From Diaporthe sp. PMI_573 (lineage: Eukaryota; Ascomycota; Sordariomycetes; Diaporthales; Diaporthaceae): a stretch of 64,000 nucleotides of DNA. The notes under the pieces are model-generated. The model was not told the DNA's origin. It was given only the letters and a program-made list of their open reading frames with translations, and ran no database searches. The stretch lies in NCBI GenBank assembly GCA_021399435.1, contig JAJTUP010000008.1, positions 1,673,434-1,737,433 on the forward strand, read 5' to 3'. Shown here one piece after another: positions 41,762 through 53,601 of the stretch. Each line of letters begins with the position of its first letter. Within the stretch, counting starts at the first letter, position 1. The position numbers and the translations under genes are program-made.

Positions 41762-43090
41762 TCAAAATTCATCGTGATTCTTCATGCTGACAGAGATAAA
41801 GGAGCTTGTCGTCCCATGCGACTCATTCCCATCCGAGTACGAGTGGTCAAACTCCATAGGAGTCGGCACGATATCACACATCGCCTCTTCAACCAAGTTC
41901 GCCACATCCCCAGCGCACCCAAAAGAAAGACTCCACCCGGCTCCCCCTTGCCCGTATGAATGAACAATTCTACTCGGCCTATCCGTACCAGGTATATTCC
42001 GAAGCTCCCTCTCGACACGTACGTTCTTTTGTCTGAACGGCCGGAGGCCCTGAGCCAGGGGGTACGTGGAGTCGAGGCGGGCGTTCTTGAGCCCCGGAAG
42101 GAAGGCCTCACAGCGCTCCCGCATGCGCCTCACAACGGGCGAGACGAGGGTCAGGTCGAGGGTCGACTCGTGCGGCTGGGCGATGCCGCCGATGAGGAGG
42201 ATGTTGTCATTGCGCGGGACCAGGAACACGATCTCGTTGGAGTCGTGCACAGCGTCGGCCGTTATCGTCAGGGCGGCCTCGACCTTGGGGAAGTCCTTGC
42301 CGTCATTGATGACCCGGATCAGGGCCCCGCGGATCGGGTAGCAGGTCGCATCGCCGGCGATCTCCGTGCCGGCGAGGCCGGTCGCGTTGATGATGGCGTC
42401 GGCGCCGAAGCGCGTGCGGAGGGTCTCTTCTTGGTGGAGCAGGTCCCCGGTGATTGTCTCTGTCACGGTGGTTGCTCCCTTTCCGTGAACGAGGCTCATT
42501 AGCCACATCATGGCCTGGTCTGTGTCGATGATGGGGGCAAGCAACTCGTATGCGTCCACGGCACCGTAGCTTGGGTCGACGTGTCGCTGCTCCATCAACT
42601 TGCTATCTTGTCGGAACCCTTTGACGCCACTCGAGATGATCTCAGCCATCTTTGAGAACTGTGCAGGATCCTTCTCCACGGGTGTTGGGAAGAAGAAGTC
42701 CGAGGGCATCATCTTCACTCCAGAGGCACGACTCAGCTCCGGCAGCGAGGCAATGGCATCCCAGGCATGATAGGCTGTCATGCACCAGCGCTTGGAATTT
42801 GAAAGAGAGATGCGGTCTGTGTGAGCTCCACATACAGCAGGAGGGTATTCCCAGAGGGCACCCGCGATCTGGGCTGTGAGTCGATTGCTTGGAGTGAAGT
42901 TGGCCCAGTCCTTGGACACGATGGTGACCTTGTACCCTTTATCCAGGAGGACCCAAGCAGTGACGAGACCAGTCACCCCTGCGCCAACGATGAGAACGTG
43001 GGGAGACGTCGCTGACGACTGTAGAAGGCGTCCGGGGTAGGGCGTTAGATCCCGCCACATGACGAGAGACGGGACATTGTGTGAGACCAT
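41762..43090 (-). CDS. D-amino-acid-oxidase-like FAD-dependent oxidoreductase
   Basis: Single exon, 442 residues. The Rossmann dinucleotide fold HVLIVGAGVTGLVTAWVLLD (about residues 31-50) binds FAD. It is followed by NRLTAQIAGALWEYPP, corresponding to the SxxAGAxW region of D-amino-acid oxidases, by DAIINATGLAG and by the C-terminal signature HSYGQGGAGWSLSFGCA near residue 390. Family members oxidatively deaminate D-amino acids (or D-aspartate, glycine, sarcosine) to 2-oxo acids with release of ammonia and hydrogen peroxide. At 442 residues it is longer than canonical DAO (about 350): an N-terminal extension of some 30 residues precedes the FAD fold. The C-terminus (MKNHDEF) lacks a PTS1 peroxisomal tripeptide, unlike typical DAO, so peroxisomal import is not supported. 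Confidence 0.85.
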   Translation of the reverse strand: MVSHNVPSLVMWRDLTPYPGRLLQSSATSPHVLIVGAGVTGLVTAWVLLDKGYKVTIVSKDWANFTPSNRLTAQIAGALWEYPPAVCGAHTDRISLSNSKRWCMTAYHAWDAIASLPELSRASGVKMMPSDFFFPTPVEKDPAQFSKMAEIISSGVKGFRQDSKLMEQRHVDPSYGAVDAYELLAPIIDTDQAMMWLMSLVHGKGATTVTETITGDLLHQEETLRTRFGADAIINATGLAGTEIAGDATCYPIRGALIRVINDGKDFPKVEAALTITADAVHDSNEIVFLVPRNDNILLIGGIAQPHESTLDLTLVSPVVRRMRERCEAFLPGLKNARLDSTYPLAQGLRPFRQKNVRVERELRNIPGTDRPSRIVHSYGQGGAGWSLSFGCAGDVANLVEEAMCDIVPTPMEFDHSYSDGNESHGTTSSFISVSMKNHDEF

Positions 43091-45522
43091 CTTGTATTCG
43101 TGTAGGTCAGGTTTGTGAAATCAAGACAAGGATATTACTGGGGACGAGGTTTGAAACAGTGCAATCAAGGGCTGTTGAGAAGGTCGACGTCAGTGGCACC
43201 TGCCGTCAACTCGGTTTGTATCTAGGGAGATTAGGGAGAGACGACGAATGACATAGTGCCTCAGCTTGAATGGACGCCGGCACCACGTCCACTATATACT
43301 CGTAGACACACCACACCCACCATCTTCCTCTGTATCGAGCTGTTCATGCCGCTGTTCATATCGGGTAAAGACCTTGGCACGGACACCGGCGCCATTGGTC
43401 CATCACACACACTCACAAGCCAACATCTCTTGGACCTGGACCTAGACCTGCGAACCCAGCACGAACCCCACGACTTCTGCCTCAGGCTGACGTGAACGCT
43501 TACGAAAACCCAAGTCGGGCCCGCCGGTGTGAGGATGAACCCGCATGTCCCGGTGTGTTCCTACTCCGGAGCGTCTGCTGTGCTTCCGCGATGACATGGC
43601 AGGTTCTCACCGGCGGGAGTGAGAGTTCGTGATGAATAATAGACGGCCCGGCTGGGCCAAGCCCGGGCGCTGTTGGGCTTGCTGACCCTGCAGGTATGGA
43701 GACCGCTCCCGTGGGGCAGGATTTAGCCCGTCGGCTTAGATCTGGACCATGGGTTTGGGCCGGTGTCAATAGGGCTGAGGCTCCGGGGTAACACACATGT
43801 GGGGGGCACATTGCACAAGGAAAGCCACTTAGTAAGATGTTTGGGGGCTGCACGGCTCGAGTCATTGGATGATTCCAAAGGATGAAGGCAGCACCAAGCA
43901 GTTTTTGGTGACGGTGTTGAGGTCCTTCTGGTCCTCTTGACTAATCCGGTGCAGCGTGTTCCGTTTTCTGACACGTCTTTCTCCCGAGTGGCCAGACAGT
44001 TCCACAAGACTGCAGTCCGCGGCTCCGCTGTTTCATTCATCGGTGAAGGTTATCCAAGGCCCTATAGGGCTGAGCCGACTCCTCGGATGTAACGGTGGGA
44101 AGGATCCTGCAGCTCACTGTCGGTCACAGGACCCTTTTCTTGGTGCTCGATATTTCCCCCCGGGTTCGAGACTGCAGTAGTATGTCATGCAGCTGACGCC
44201 ACATGGCTTCAGCGAGTCCAACGAAAGAGGCGGGCTCTCTTTAAGTCAGGCTAGATCTGTCAAATTTGCGCTCCTTACTGGACAGCACCGCGCCTTCGTG
44301 TTGATTACATGCGTCTTAGGAGTGTGCCTACTTCCTTGCCACATCCGGATTTCGAGCTCATCAGCATGCGTCGCTCCTCCTGAGGCTCCGCCCTTCCCCT
44401 TCGGACTCATCCACACTTGGGCTGTGCGAGCCTCTTGTCGTGGATCATTCTAGCCACAATCCAATGCGGATGAGTCCGGCGGTGAGTACGAGGCAGGAGG
44501 TGATCCTCGGTCGATAACGTGCAGGAAACACAGATCACGAGAATCCGAGATGACATCATTGAGTTATTTGTATATATGGCGATGGGAGACTTGAATATGT
44601 AGCCTTCCCCAAAAGAGAACCAACATTAGGTGATGGATGTGACGACTTCAGCCACAGCTTGCGACGGATTCAGCTGCAAGAGCGGGGTTGAGAAGTCCAC
44701 GCAATCGATTTGTTGGCACGGCGATCAAGTGCTCAAATCCTTCGAGTTGAGACATTTCTCTTCGAGTTTTCGTTGTCCGATTCAATTGCTGACTGGGGCG
44801 GCAGTTGAGCCTCATCACTTACTCCAGAAGCTCGGTGAATTTCAAACCTGGTCGTCTCAATTCAAGGAACGGCTTTAATGTTACCCCTGATATTGGCATC
44901 CAAGGACATTAGTTCTCGGTTGTTCTTTCAAGAGTGTCAATTTATGTTTAGACATCGGTGAATGACACCATTACATGTATTATGTCTTCTTGGGCTGATT
45001 GCTTCAACATTTTCTTTGCCTGAAATGTATCAAGGTCATTATTGGGGATTGAAAAGTCTACACTGACTTTGATGAAACCAAACAGGGCCTTGGGAGTTTG
45101 CCTGCCACCACGTTACAAAACCAAATGATGTCGTGTACAATCAATGTCCAGAAAAGGTACCATCAGCCCGGCCAGGTTGCACAGCGATCTCTCTGAGGCG
45201 GCGTAAAATAGACGCTCTGTGTAGCGGATTCCGAAGCCAAACATGCCAAGACAAGTTTACATTGGCGATATGTTCCAAGCGTTATCCACACAAACCCACT
45301 AGGTTCAGCAGAGGAGCATAAGCACTCCCTACCGGTATGATGTGCAAACACGTCTCACCATTTCCCAAAAACTTCTCAGTTCAGAAGTTCATTGGCGAAA
45401 TAGACACTAAGCTACCTAGGGATATAAACGCGTGGAAGTAGTACAAGATAAGCTGCTAATTCACGGCCCGAGAGTCTAAATATCGCCTGTCACACAAACT
45501 TTGTGACGCCTGGACCATCTTC
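43091..45522. other. 2.4-kb intergenic region, no gene seen
   Basis: Frames of 60-120 codons occur on both strands without domain, signal or splice support. The first part should be the promoter of the oxidase gene and the last part the 3' end of the dehydrogenase. Confidence 0.5.
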
Positions 45523-46638
45523 TCAGATGACTAGTCGCACCTTGAACTTATCCCCTTTGACGACCTCCTCCTCCTGCGCCAAAAGCTCAGGCATATCCCA
45601 CGTACAGTTGATATATCGCCCACTCAGCCACTGGCGCTTTTCCGCCGTCAGGTAGACGATGGTGTCCGCGCTGATCTCGGGAGTATCAACGAAGACTGAG
45701 ACATCACATCAGCAAACGTGTATACACACATACAAAATGGGAGCGGAAGATACTCACTCTCGCCCATGGTTCGAGCAATCTCGCCGTCGGAGCCACCAGC
45801 CATATCAGTCAGAACATTCCCAGGGTGCACACACCAGGCGCTCACCCCGTCACAGCTATACTCCCGATCCACAAACTCAGCGATGCGGAGGTTCGCCAGC
45901 TTGCTGGACTGGTAATGGCTGTACGCCTCGCCGACGACGTGCGCGCCAACACTGGCGACCGTGACGAACGTCCGCAAGCCCCCGGGCGTCCCCACCAGCA
46001 GCGGCAGGAAGTACTTGGCCGCGAGGAACTGGCCCCGCACGTTGACCTCATAGACGCGCCACCAGGCGTCCGGGTCCGCGTCGGTGATGCGCGCCGGCGT
46101 TCCGATGATGGCCGCGTTCTGCACGACCACGTCCAGGCCGCGGAGGCCACCGGACTCGCACTCGCGCCTCACCGTCTCGGCCGCGGCCGCCACGCTCTCT
46201 GGCGACGACGCCTCCAGCCCGACGCAGACGACCCGCAGCGCCGAGGCGTCGCGCCCGGCGTCCCGCGCCGCCGCCTTCAGCTCCTCGGCCACGGGCTCCA
46301 GGGAGCTTATGGAGCGTGCGCCGATGGCGATGAGGCTTGCGCCGCCGCGCGCAAAGGACGTGGCGATGGCCTTTCCTATGCCCCTAGACGCGCCGCCGAT
46401 GTACACGGCCCGGCCTCCCAGGAGGGACGGCTCGAGCTTGCTTGGGTCGATGGCTGGGTACGTGTCGCTGTGGACTTTGGTTGTGACGGTGTAATCACCT
46501 GCAGAGTGGGGACGACATTTGGTTAAAGATGACTAAATCTCACACGAGAACCTCGACGCGGTGGGGTATGTAAGACGGCATGTTTTCTTACTTACCTGGT
46601 CCCTCGAGGATGTTCGGGGTCCCTTGTGGTGGAGGCAT
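45523..46638 (-). CDS. short-chain dehydrogenase/reductase (SDR)
   Basis: Three exons: 46638-46596 (MPPPQGTPNILEGP), 46498-45758 and 45695-45523, 318 residues. The splices gtaagt/ctgcag and gtgagt/ctcag keep frame. Classical SDR features: GGASRGIGKA for nucleotide binding, VQNAAI (the NNAG equivalent) after strand 4, VASVG with the catalytic Ser, and YSHYQSSK with catalytic Tyr and Lys. PGNVLTDMAGG follows the active site as usual. The last exon (YLTAEKRQWLSGRYINCTWD) is the standard SDR C-terminal segment. An N-terminal extension of about 40 residues precedes the Rossmann fold. It should reduce a carbonyl or oxidise an alcohol with NAD(P); the substrate is unknown. The middle exon is strongly GC-rich. 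Confidence 0.92.
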
Positions 46639-47544
46639 GATCTCGGTCTGTCTTGCTGCTCGTTTCTTGGGTCTCGGTATGAGGTGGCTTGGATGGCATG
46701 AGCATGCAGTATGTGTGTGTTTCGGTACAGGATAGTCCACCGTGCCGATCCAGGCTTTATTCTAGAGCCTCATGTTCTGCAAATAAGTCAGCACAAGTTG
46801 AGTTGTGTGGCGCTAATACTTGCTTACGCCGGCAACATCCCTTCCCAATATCCTAACTCCGGCCAGCGCCAAGTGTCAAATTAATCAGCGACATTATCAC
46901 CGTCGTTTCCGCTCTGCCCGGGTCGTCCCAAGTTGAACATGCACTTTGCTCCTTGGGTCCTGTCCATGTGCGGCAAAGGAGTTTAGTTCATGGAGTGGGG
47001 CTTCTATTTGCGGAAATGGCTCCCCAGACCACCAACACATGCACCAAAGAATCGACTGTCAAATCTGCAGTCATGGTGAAAGACACACCGCCCTCGTTAA
47101 TGTATTCTACAGGAGAAAAGCTGACTGTACATGTACAAGCCCCTCCAGGGCAATTTGATTCCCTGCAGCCGGTCACCGGCCATGACGCGTGCGCGGATTC
47201 GCAAGCGCGATGGGTGGGCGGTTGTCACCCCCTCCTCCACATTATGGAGCAAGAAACATGCCATGATGACAATGCAGGGCACAGCAGTCATGGCAGGCCA
47301 GGCTGCCTGAGACGGCACTGCCCGCTGAATCCGCCTCGCCACGTGTGGATGTGTGTTCATGTGCCCCTTGTCTCCTCCTGATCATTCAGGTTTCGGGCCT
47401 CTGTTAGTCCGTCTTTCATCATGGAGTGTGGAGCTGGTCACCTCCTTCCTGAGCTTTATAGCCCATGTGTGTGTGGGTGGTAGCAATTCGGCGATCACCA
47501 GTATAATCCTTCTCGAGTCACGCGCAGCTATATCTGCGCCGTGT
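46639..47544. other. intergenic region
   Basis: Upstream of the dehydrogenase and downstream of blm10. The small frames on both strands (for example 46953-47381) show no conserved feature. Confidence 0.5.
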
Positions 47545-50500
47545 TTAAGCGAAGTAACTCTTCCAAAGCACGCCTTCCAAGTCCTCAAGCTGCTCAGACG
47601 TGAAGTACTGCACAGCGAACGGACGTCAGTATGTGAAGAGCGGCCCCGACAAGACAGACTGAGGGGATTAGGCTTACCTTCTGATCAACCGTCCAACTAT
47701 CCTGCCTTGTCTTCTTGAACTCTGCTAGTACAGTCTTGGCCGCTTTGCCCACTACACCCGGGTCTGTGGCAGGCCTCCTGGCAAGGTGTGCAAGCACATC
47801 TGGCATCCATAGTGGGGGCGGGGTGGCGTAAGGGAAAGCCTCAATGAGCGCTCCCAAACCAAGGACGGCCGCATGCCGCCGCACTACCTGCTTCTGGGTG
47901 TCCACTGGCGTGTCCGTCCCAGGGAGCTTGCGCTTTGGCATTGGGTTGTCCCTGAGCTGCTGCTTGAATCTCTCAATCAAACTCTTGATGATGGGGTTGC
48001 GAAGAGATACTGGGGAGCAACGGATCATTCCGGCGAGTGTGTTGGACGCGCAGTCCCGGACCTCGAGTTGTGTGTCAGAGAGCATGTCGCCCACGGCCTC
48101 AAAGAGCATCTCTCTGTGCTTGGGTGCCGTTAGGAAGAGTCGTCGGAAGTATATGACTTGCATGTTCACCAGCGCGCGCAGGCGCTGGTGCCATGAGGAA
48201 GCAGACCTTCCTATGCGGATGAGAGCCTTGATGAAAGCTTCGTCCTCGCCTTCTCGGAACGAGATGTTGGCCAGGTGCCGGTACACGTGATACGCCAGCC
48301 GCATGAGCTCTGGGTCTTCTTTGACGTCCATCATGTGAAGCAGCTGGTCGATGAAAGGGTCTGGGAAGAACGGGACAAGCTGGGTGCACTCTTGTGAGCT
48401 CAGCATCGAGTCGAGCCAGGTGAGCACCGTCTTCGATCCATTCGTGTAGCTCGATGGCTCCTGCTGCCCTGGAGTCCGCTCGTGCCGCCACTTTTCGAGT
48501 CGGCCAAAGACCTCTTTGATAGTGGCAGAGAACTCTGCTGTTGGTTGGTAAGGTCGAATGCCTACAGAAGACTCTGCCTTGTTGGCCTCGAGCAACTTCG
48601 TCACATTGGGGAAGGACTCATGATATCGTGTACGATAAACTGTGGCGATGACCCGACCAATGGATTCTCGCACAGATTTGTATGGGTGGTCAATGTGAGC
48701 CAGGAAGTCTTCCAAGATTGGCTTCTCCAGCTGGAAGTGCCAGCCGGCGTCGTTAATGACGAGCTCGAGCAGCTGAACCTTGGCTGCTTCCTTGAAGGCA
48801 GCATTGGAGGACATGTCCAGTCTGAAGGAGCTCAACCTCTCAACAATCTCCCGAGAACGCCGGGGATCCTTGGCGTCTACCGTCAGGTGGAGGCATGTCA
48901 TCCAGTACTGAAGATTCTCTGGCGTCAAAGAGTCGTCGAAGATCTTGAGCATCATCGGCCCCGCGAAGCTCCAGACCTTGTCTCGGTATTCTCGGGGGTC
49001 GTCGATGCCGCCCGACAACATGGCGCCTAGGATTTCTGCCGTGGCCCTGTGCTGGTGCTTGTCGCTCCCATCTCCGTAAATTTCCTCGACTAATTCCTTG
49101 ATGTCATCGAATTCGACAGCTGTCATGCCGTAGTTTATCAGGTCGAAAACATGCATGAGGAGGATCACGTTCTGCATGCGGAACTTGTCTGCACTCGCGT
49201 CTCGCGGCTCTTGCTTCATGAACTCGAAGCATTTCGCGAACCACTCTTTCGTCAGGAGCTTTCCGACCTGTTCCCTAACCCTCTTCTCGGTCTCATCGTA
49301 CGCCGTAAATGGCTCGGGATCAGCCTTAGAAGCGTTGAACTTCTTGCCCCACACAAGCCATCCAGGGTGGTCAGCATCGACAAAGTATTCGGCCTTGTCG
49401 AGCCTGGCAAAGGAGCTGATGTACTTGTCGGTCCACTCAGGGTCATTGGCCGGCACGCAGATCTCCAATTTGACATTGTCCGAGTCCTCTTCCAGAAGAT
49501 AGTTGCGGTAGTCATGGCTGTAGACAGCTCTCAAGTCAATGCTCGAGAATATATTCGAGAAGGCCAACTGGTAGTTGGCTCGCAAGCCTGGGTGGTCATC
49601 GTTTGTACCGTTGACCACCAGGTCGACAAACTCTGATGGCGCGAGTGTATCGAACCGGAGGACCATATTCGTGGCAAAAATAGCACACTTAAGGCTGACT
49701 TTCCAATGTGCTCCTTTGGCTTTCTCGATGAGCTCGAGGCCCAGCATGCCCTTCTTGGCCTCGACCCTCTTCCTGCGCTCAAGGATGAAATCGTGTCTTG
49801 TTTGTATGACCTTCGAGCAATCCTCGGCTGGCTTGATAGTGTCCACAGCTTTGGCATCTACCACCACCATTCTTTCAAAGGGCTTGCCGAAGTCTAGCAG
49901 AGGGTAAAGCGCGGTGGACAGCAGCCGCTGTATCGATGCCTTGTCAACGCTGGCCGTCTGAATGTACAGTCGCATGATGTCAGGGGCAAAACGCCAGTCT
50001 TTCAACAAGGTTTTCGTCAAGGACGTGAAGAGCAAGGTGTACATTGCACCTTTGATGTGGTCGTGATCATTGTCTTGGAGAGCCTTGCGGTACTTCTCAA
50101 GTATGACTGGAATCACCAAAGGACGACCGCCGATAAGCACCTTGAGCGACGAATCTTGTGCACCCTGCGCGACTCTTCGGACATCTGCGTACGAGGATGT
50201 GCATGATTCAGCAAGATCAAGAAGAAGCCGCTTGTCGAGATCGCTCTTTTGCCGATATGAAGCGTTTGTACTTCACCCGCTGAAGCTGGTACGCATCTGC
50301 TCGCTTAACCAGAAGCGGTCGAGGATAGACCTTACGTAGGCCAGGAATCTTGAACGGAGTGATATCGGCCTTGTATAACCTCGATAGACGCTCCAGCGGA
50401 TGAGCAGATCTCTCAATGCCAACATCGGTGATCCACGTGCGGAATGTGGCGTACAGAGCTGTGAAGCAGGTAACATCATCCTCCGCGTCGGTATTGAGGA

Positions 50501-53500
50501 AACCATGGGTTTTGGAGAGGAGCCGTCCGACATCCTCGCGAAGCTCGTGAATACGATTATACAACGGGCTCTTCGCATCGAGGATATACCCGGAAGGGTA
50601 CCGGTACTGGCGCTTTAGTTCTTCGTCGTCGGCAACTTCAGCCAGGGGGTCTTCATCCTCGTCCATGATGGTATCATCATCTGCTTCTATCCTGCCATCC
50701 TCTGTCCTCTGGCCATTGGCTTCGCCAGCAGCCCGTTTTGGGTCGAACAGAGCGGACACCCCAGAGATGACGAGCCTAAGCTGTGTGAGTTGCCTTGATA
50801 CCTCATCTCCCCATTCTTTGTTCTTGCCCTTGCGGCTAACAGGGGTTTGGTCACTCATTAGCGATTCTAACCTCTCAGATGCACCGTGGGCTTGGGACTC
50901 GAAGAGCTCGACGGCGAACTGTATTTCCTCAGTAGATGGTCGGTGCCATTTGATGGTCAGGTCTGCGGGGGACGTTGTCTTGCCCCAATCATCGACATCC
51001 AAGCCCCTCTTGATAACCTCTGGCTCGTACAGATTCGTATCGACGGAGTAGGTATGAGTCAGATTCAGTAGCAAGTGGTGTATGTAATTTGATATGTGTA
51101 TGGTCGGTATACCGCGACACTTGTCTTGCATATACTGGGCGATGTCAAATAGCTCTGTCTTGTATTTGAGAACCTCAGCGCCGACATTGACGACCGTCAT
51201 GCTCAGCATGCTCACGTGCCATACAAGAGCGCGGTCCCGTGGCAACACATCAGTTCCACTGCTGCGATCTGACGCAGCGCCATTGTAGTCGATCTCATTA
51301 CGGATGTTGACGATGAGCATGGGAATGAACGCCTTGAGGGTCTTCTCTGGATGAACCTTGCAAAGGGCATTGCAGATCCAGGCCATAGCATCTCTGGCCT
51401 GATGCACAACATGAGATGACACGAAAGCCGCTACCTTTTCCAAAGCCTGGTCAAAGAGCTCTGGCGATAACGACGCAAACAGCGGGGTTAGAGCTGCAGG
51501 CAGGGTGTTGATGACATTGTCCTCGGGCGAGTTGGCGCGAACTTGTGATGCGTCGGGAAGATTCTCCAGAAGAGTGAAGACTTTGCCAAGTAAAGTAAGG
51601 ACGAACTCCCCGAAGGCAGCAGTAGACGAGCGGACAATGTTGGCCTCGTCCTCGTCTGACAACTCTTCCTGGTAGTTGATCTGGACATCCTGACCCTCAC
51701 GCTCCATGCGGTCCATCTCGCCCTGGACCCATTGCACAGCCAGGCTCGTGTCTCGCACCTCAGAACCCTCCTTGACAAGCGGCACAAATGGAATACTGTA
51801 CGCAATACTCTGTATAAAGCTGAGCGTGTATTGTGTCTTGCCCAAGTCGTTTGCGTCGATACCAGGCAGTGCCAAGGCCAACAAAGCTGTGAGGTGACAC
51901 CTGAAGCCCTTGTGTTTTGACATGACATTCGCGATCATCATCAGGCCGCTCAGGCTGGATGTGGTGCGGTGCACCTCGACCAGCCCCTGCAGACTAGGGT
52001 AGAACCTTTGCAATGCGCCAGGCAGTATGATATCTGGCTCCAGGTAGGCCAGCCACTGCAGTGTGCTTGTGTAGTAACTGACGGCTTTCATACTCTTCGC
52101 AAAGAGGCCCATAAAGGTGACCTCCTTGAGCGCGAGGACGAAGCGTTTCCTGAGCTCGGGGGTGATCTTCCGATCAGCCGGTGTGTCAAGCTCGCCAACC
52201 TGTTCACGGTTCCATCTGGACACGAAACCGTGTGTGAGGAAGAAGACGAATTGTGCCAAGAAGTTCGTCCATGAGCCTTGATTTGACGGGTGGAAAAATG
52301 TGTCAATAGACTCAATCAGGCCTTCTAGGCTGGCCATGACGGAGCTCTCGGCCTTGAGGCACTTGGGAGACAAGGAGTGTACGATCCATCTGGCAACAAT
52401 GTGCGGCACGGGGTGTCGTTTCTTGTCTCTCTCGAGAAACACGGCCGCACCCATGGAATAGTCAAGGGCAGTGTATGGGGAGTTGGCCTGACCCACGGGG
52501 ACCTCAGTGAGACGAAGTATAGCAGTGAAGATGAGGTCTGACTGGTCCTTAGTGAATATCCCGTGCTCCGTATACGGTACATGTGTGCAGCTGAGGTAGT
52601 CTCTTGCTATGCGCGAGTAGATGTCTAGGAAGAATATGTCAAAAGACTTGGACCTCGTCATGAGCGACCACAGGTGGAAGTACGTGGGCAGGTAGTCGGA
52701 AGGTTGAGAAAGGGGCTGCGAGGGCAAGGACGGAGCAGTCGGAACCAGCACATTGATCGCCGCTGTTGCAATGTATGCGCAGGACAGGTCGGAGGTGCTG
52801 AAGAGGGGCAGGAATTCTCCCAGCATCTCCTGTCGATCGCTTGGGTCGAAATAGGTCTGCGCGTGCATGGCCAGCCTCAACAAGTGCCTTCCGCTCTTCC
52901 TTCTGCTTGACTGGTGCGCGGCGCTTTCTGAAGGCAGGACCAGACCTTTCAACTCCTTCCACAAAGGCCGCCAGTCGAGGTATAGATCGTCGCCAGGTTT
53001 CAAGTAGGTCTTTTTCCTGTCCAAGAGACGCGTGAGCAGGGGTCCGGCATAGCCTTGGGCCGAGCATATTGTGAGGGTGCGAGGGAAGGGGAGGAACGGG
53101 GAGGAACGCGGAGGAACTGAATGCATACTTGGTAAGAGTGATGACCATCTTGGTGAAACGATCCGCGGTGTTGCTGTCGAGACCGGGCGCCAGGGCAAGG
53201 TGGTAGTAAAGCTGCGCCAGAGTGGCGCGCAGCTCGCGGACCATCTCGAACTTGAGGTTCAACCATCCTTGTAGCTCCCTAGTCCAGTGCATCGCACCAG
53301 GAGCGAAGTCCTCCGCCTTGACAGCAATGTAGAGGTTCTTGAGAATGCCCTGCAGGGCCTCGTCGCGCTCATGGTCCTCTTCGACAGCGAAGGGCAGTTG
53401 GGAGAAATAGGCGAACGTCCGTGGGCGGTATCGCTTCTTGTCATCCTCGTCCGGGGTCAGAATAGGCACACCGGGTGACGTGGAACGGGATATCGTGTCG

Positions 53501-53601
53501 ACGGAGGAGAGATTCTGGACAAGGAAGTGGGCAGCCTGTGCTGCGGCCGCAGCAGACATGGCTGCGGCAGATGAAGAGTGCCCATCTGATATGTCGTCCA
53601 T
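47545..53601 (-). CDS. blm10: proteasome activator Blm10 (PA200 family), with an apparent frameshift
   Basis: Exons: 53601-53129, 53016-47678 and 47607-47545, about 1957 residues if one base near 50247-50250 is skipped. The length fits Blm10/PA200 of filamentous fungi. The first splice (accaa|gtatgc ... ttggacag|g) rebuilds LTKKKTYLKPGDDLYLDWRP, a conserved N-terminal block. The large middle is a HEAT-repeat solenoid, and SWTVDQK|YFTSEQLEDLEGVLWKSYFA closes the protein. Blm10 caps the 20S proteasome, opens its gate and promotes ubiquitin-independent degradation, for example of acetylated histones. The reading frame changes at about 50245: upstream ends ...KRFISAKER, downstream continues LDKRLLLDLAESCTSSYADV. 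One fewer A in an AAAA run would restore it. The C-terminal tripeptide is YFA, a variant of the HbYX tail. The frame stays open upstream to an ATG at 53844; MDDISDG at 53601 looks the more natural start. Confidence 0.9.

Noticed and set aside
48482..49030. 182-codon plus-strand frame
   Set aside because: Antisense shadow of blm10.
50280..50340. A 50-nt intron (gtaagg ... accag) to explain the blm10 frame change
   Set aside because: Removing it shifts into the wrong frame and deletes the VYPRPLLVKRADAY block, which looks coding.
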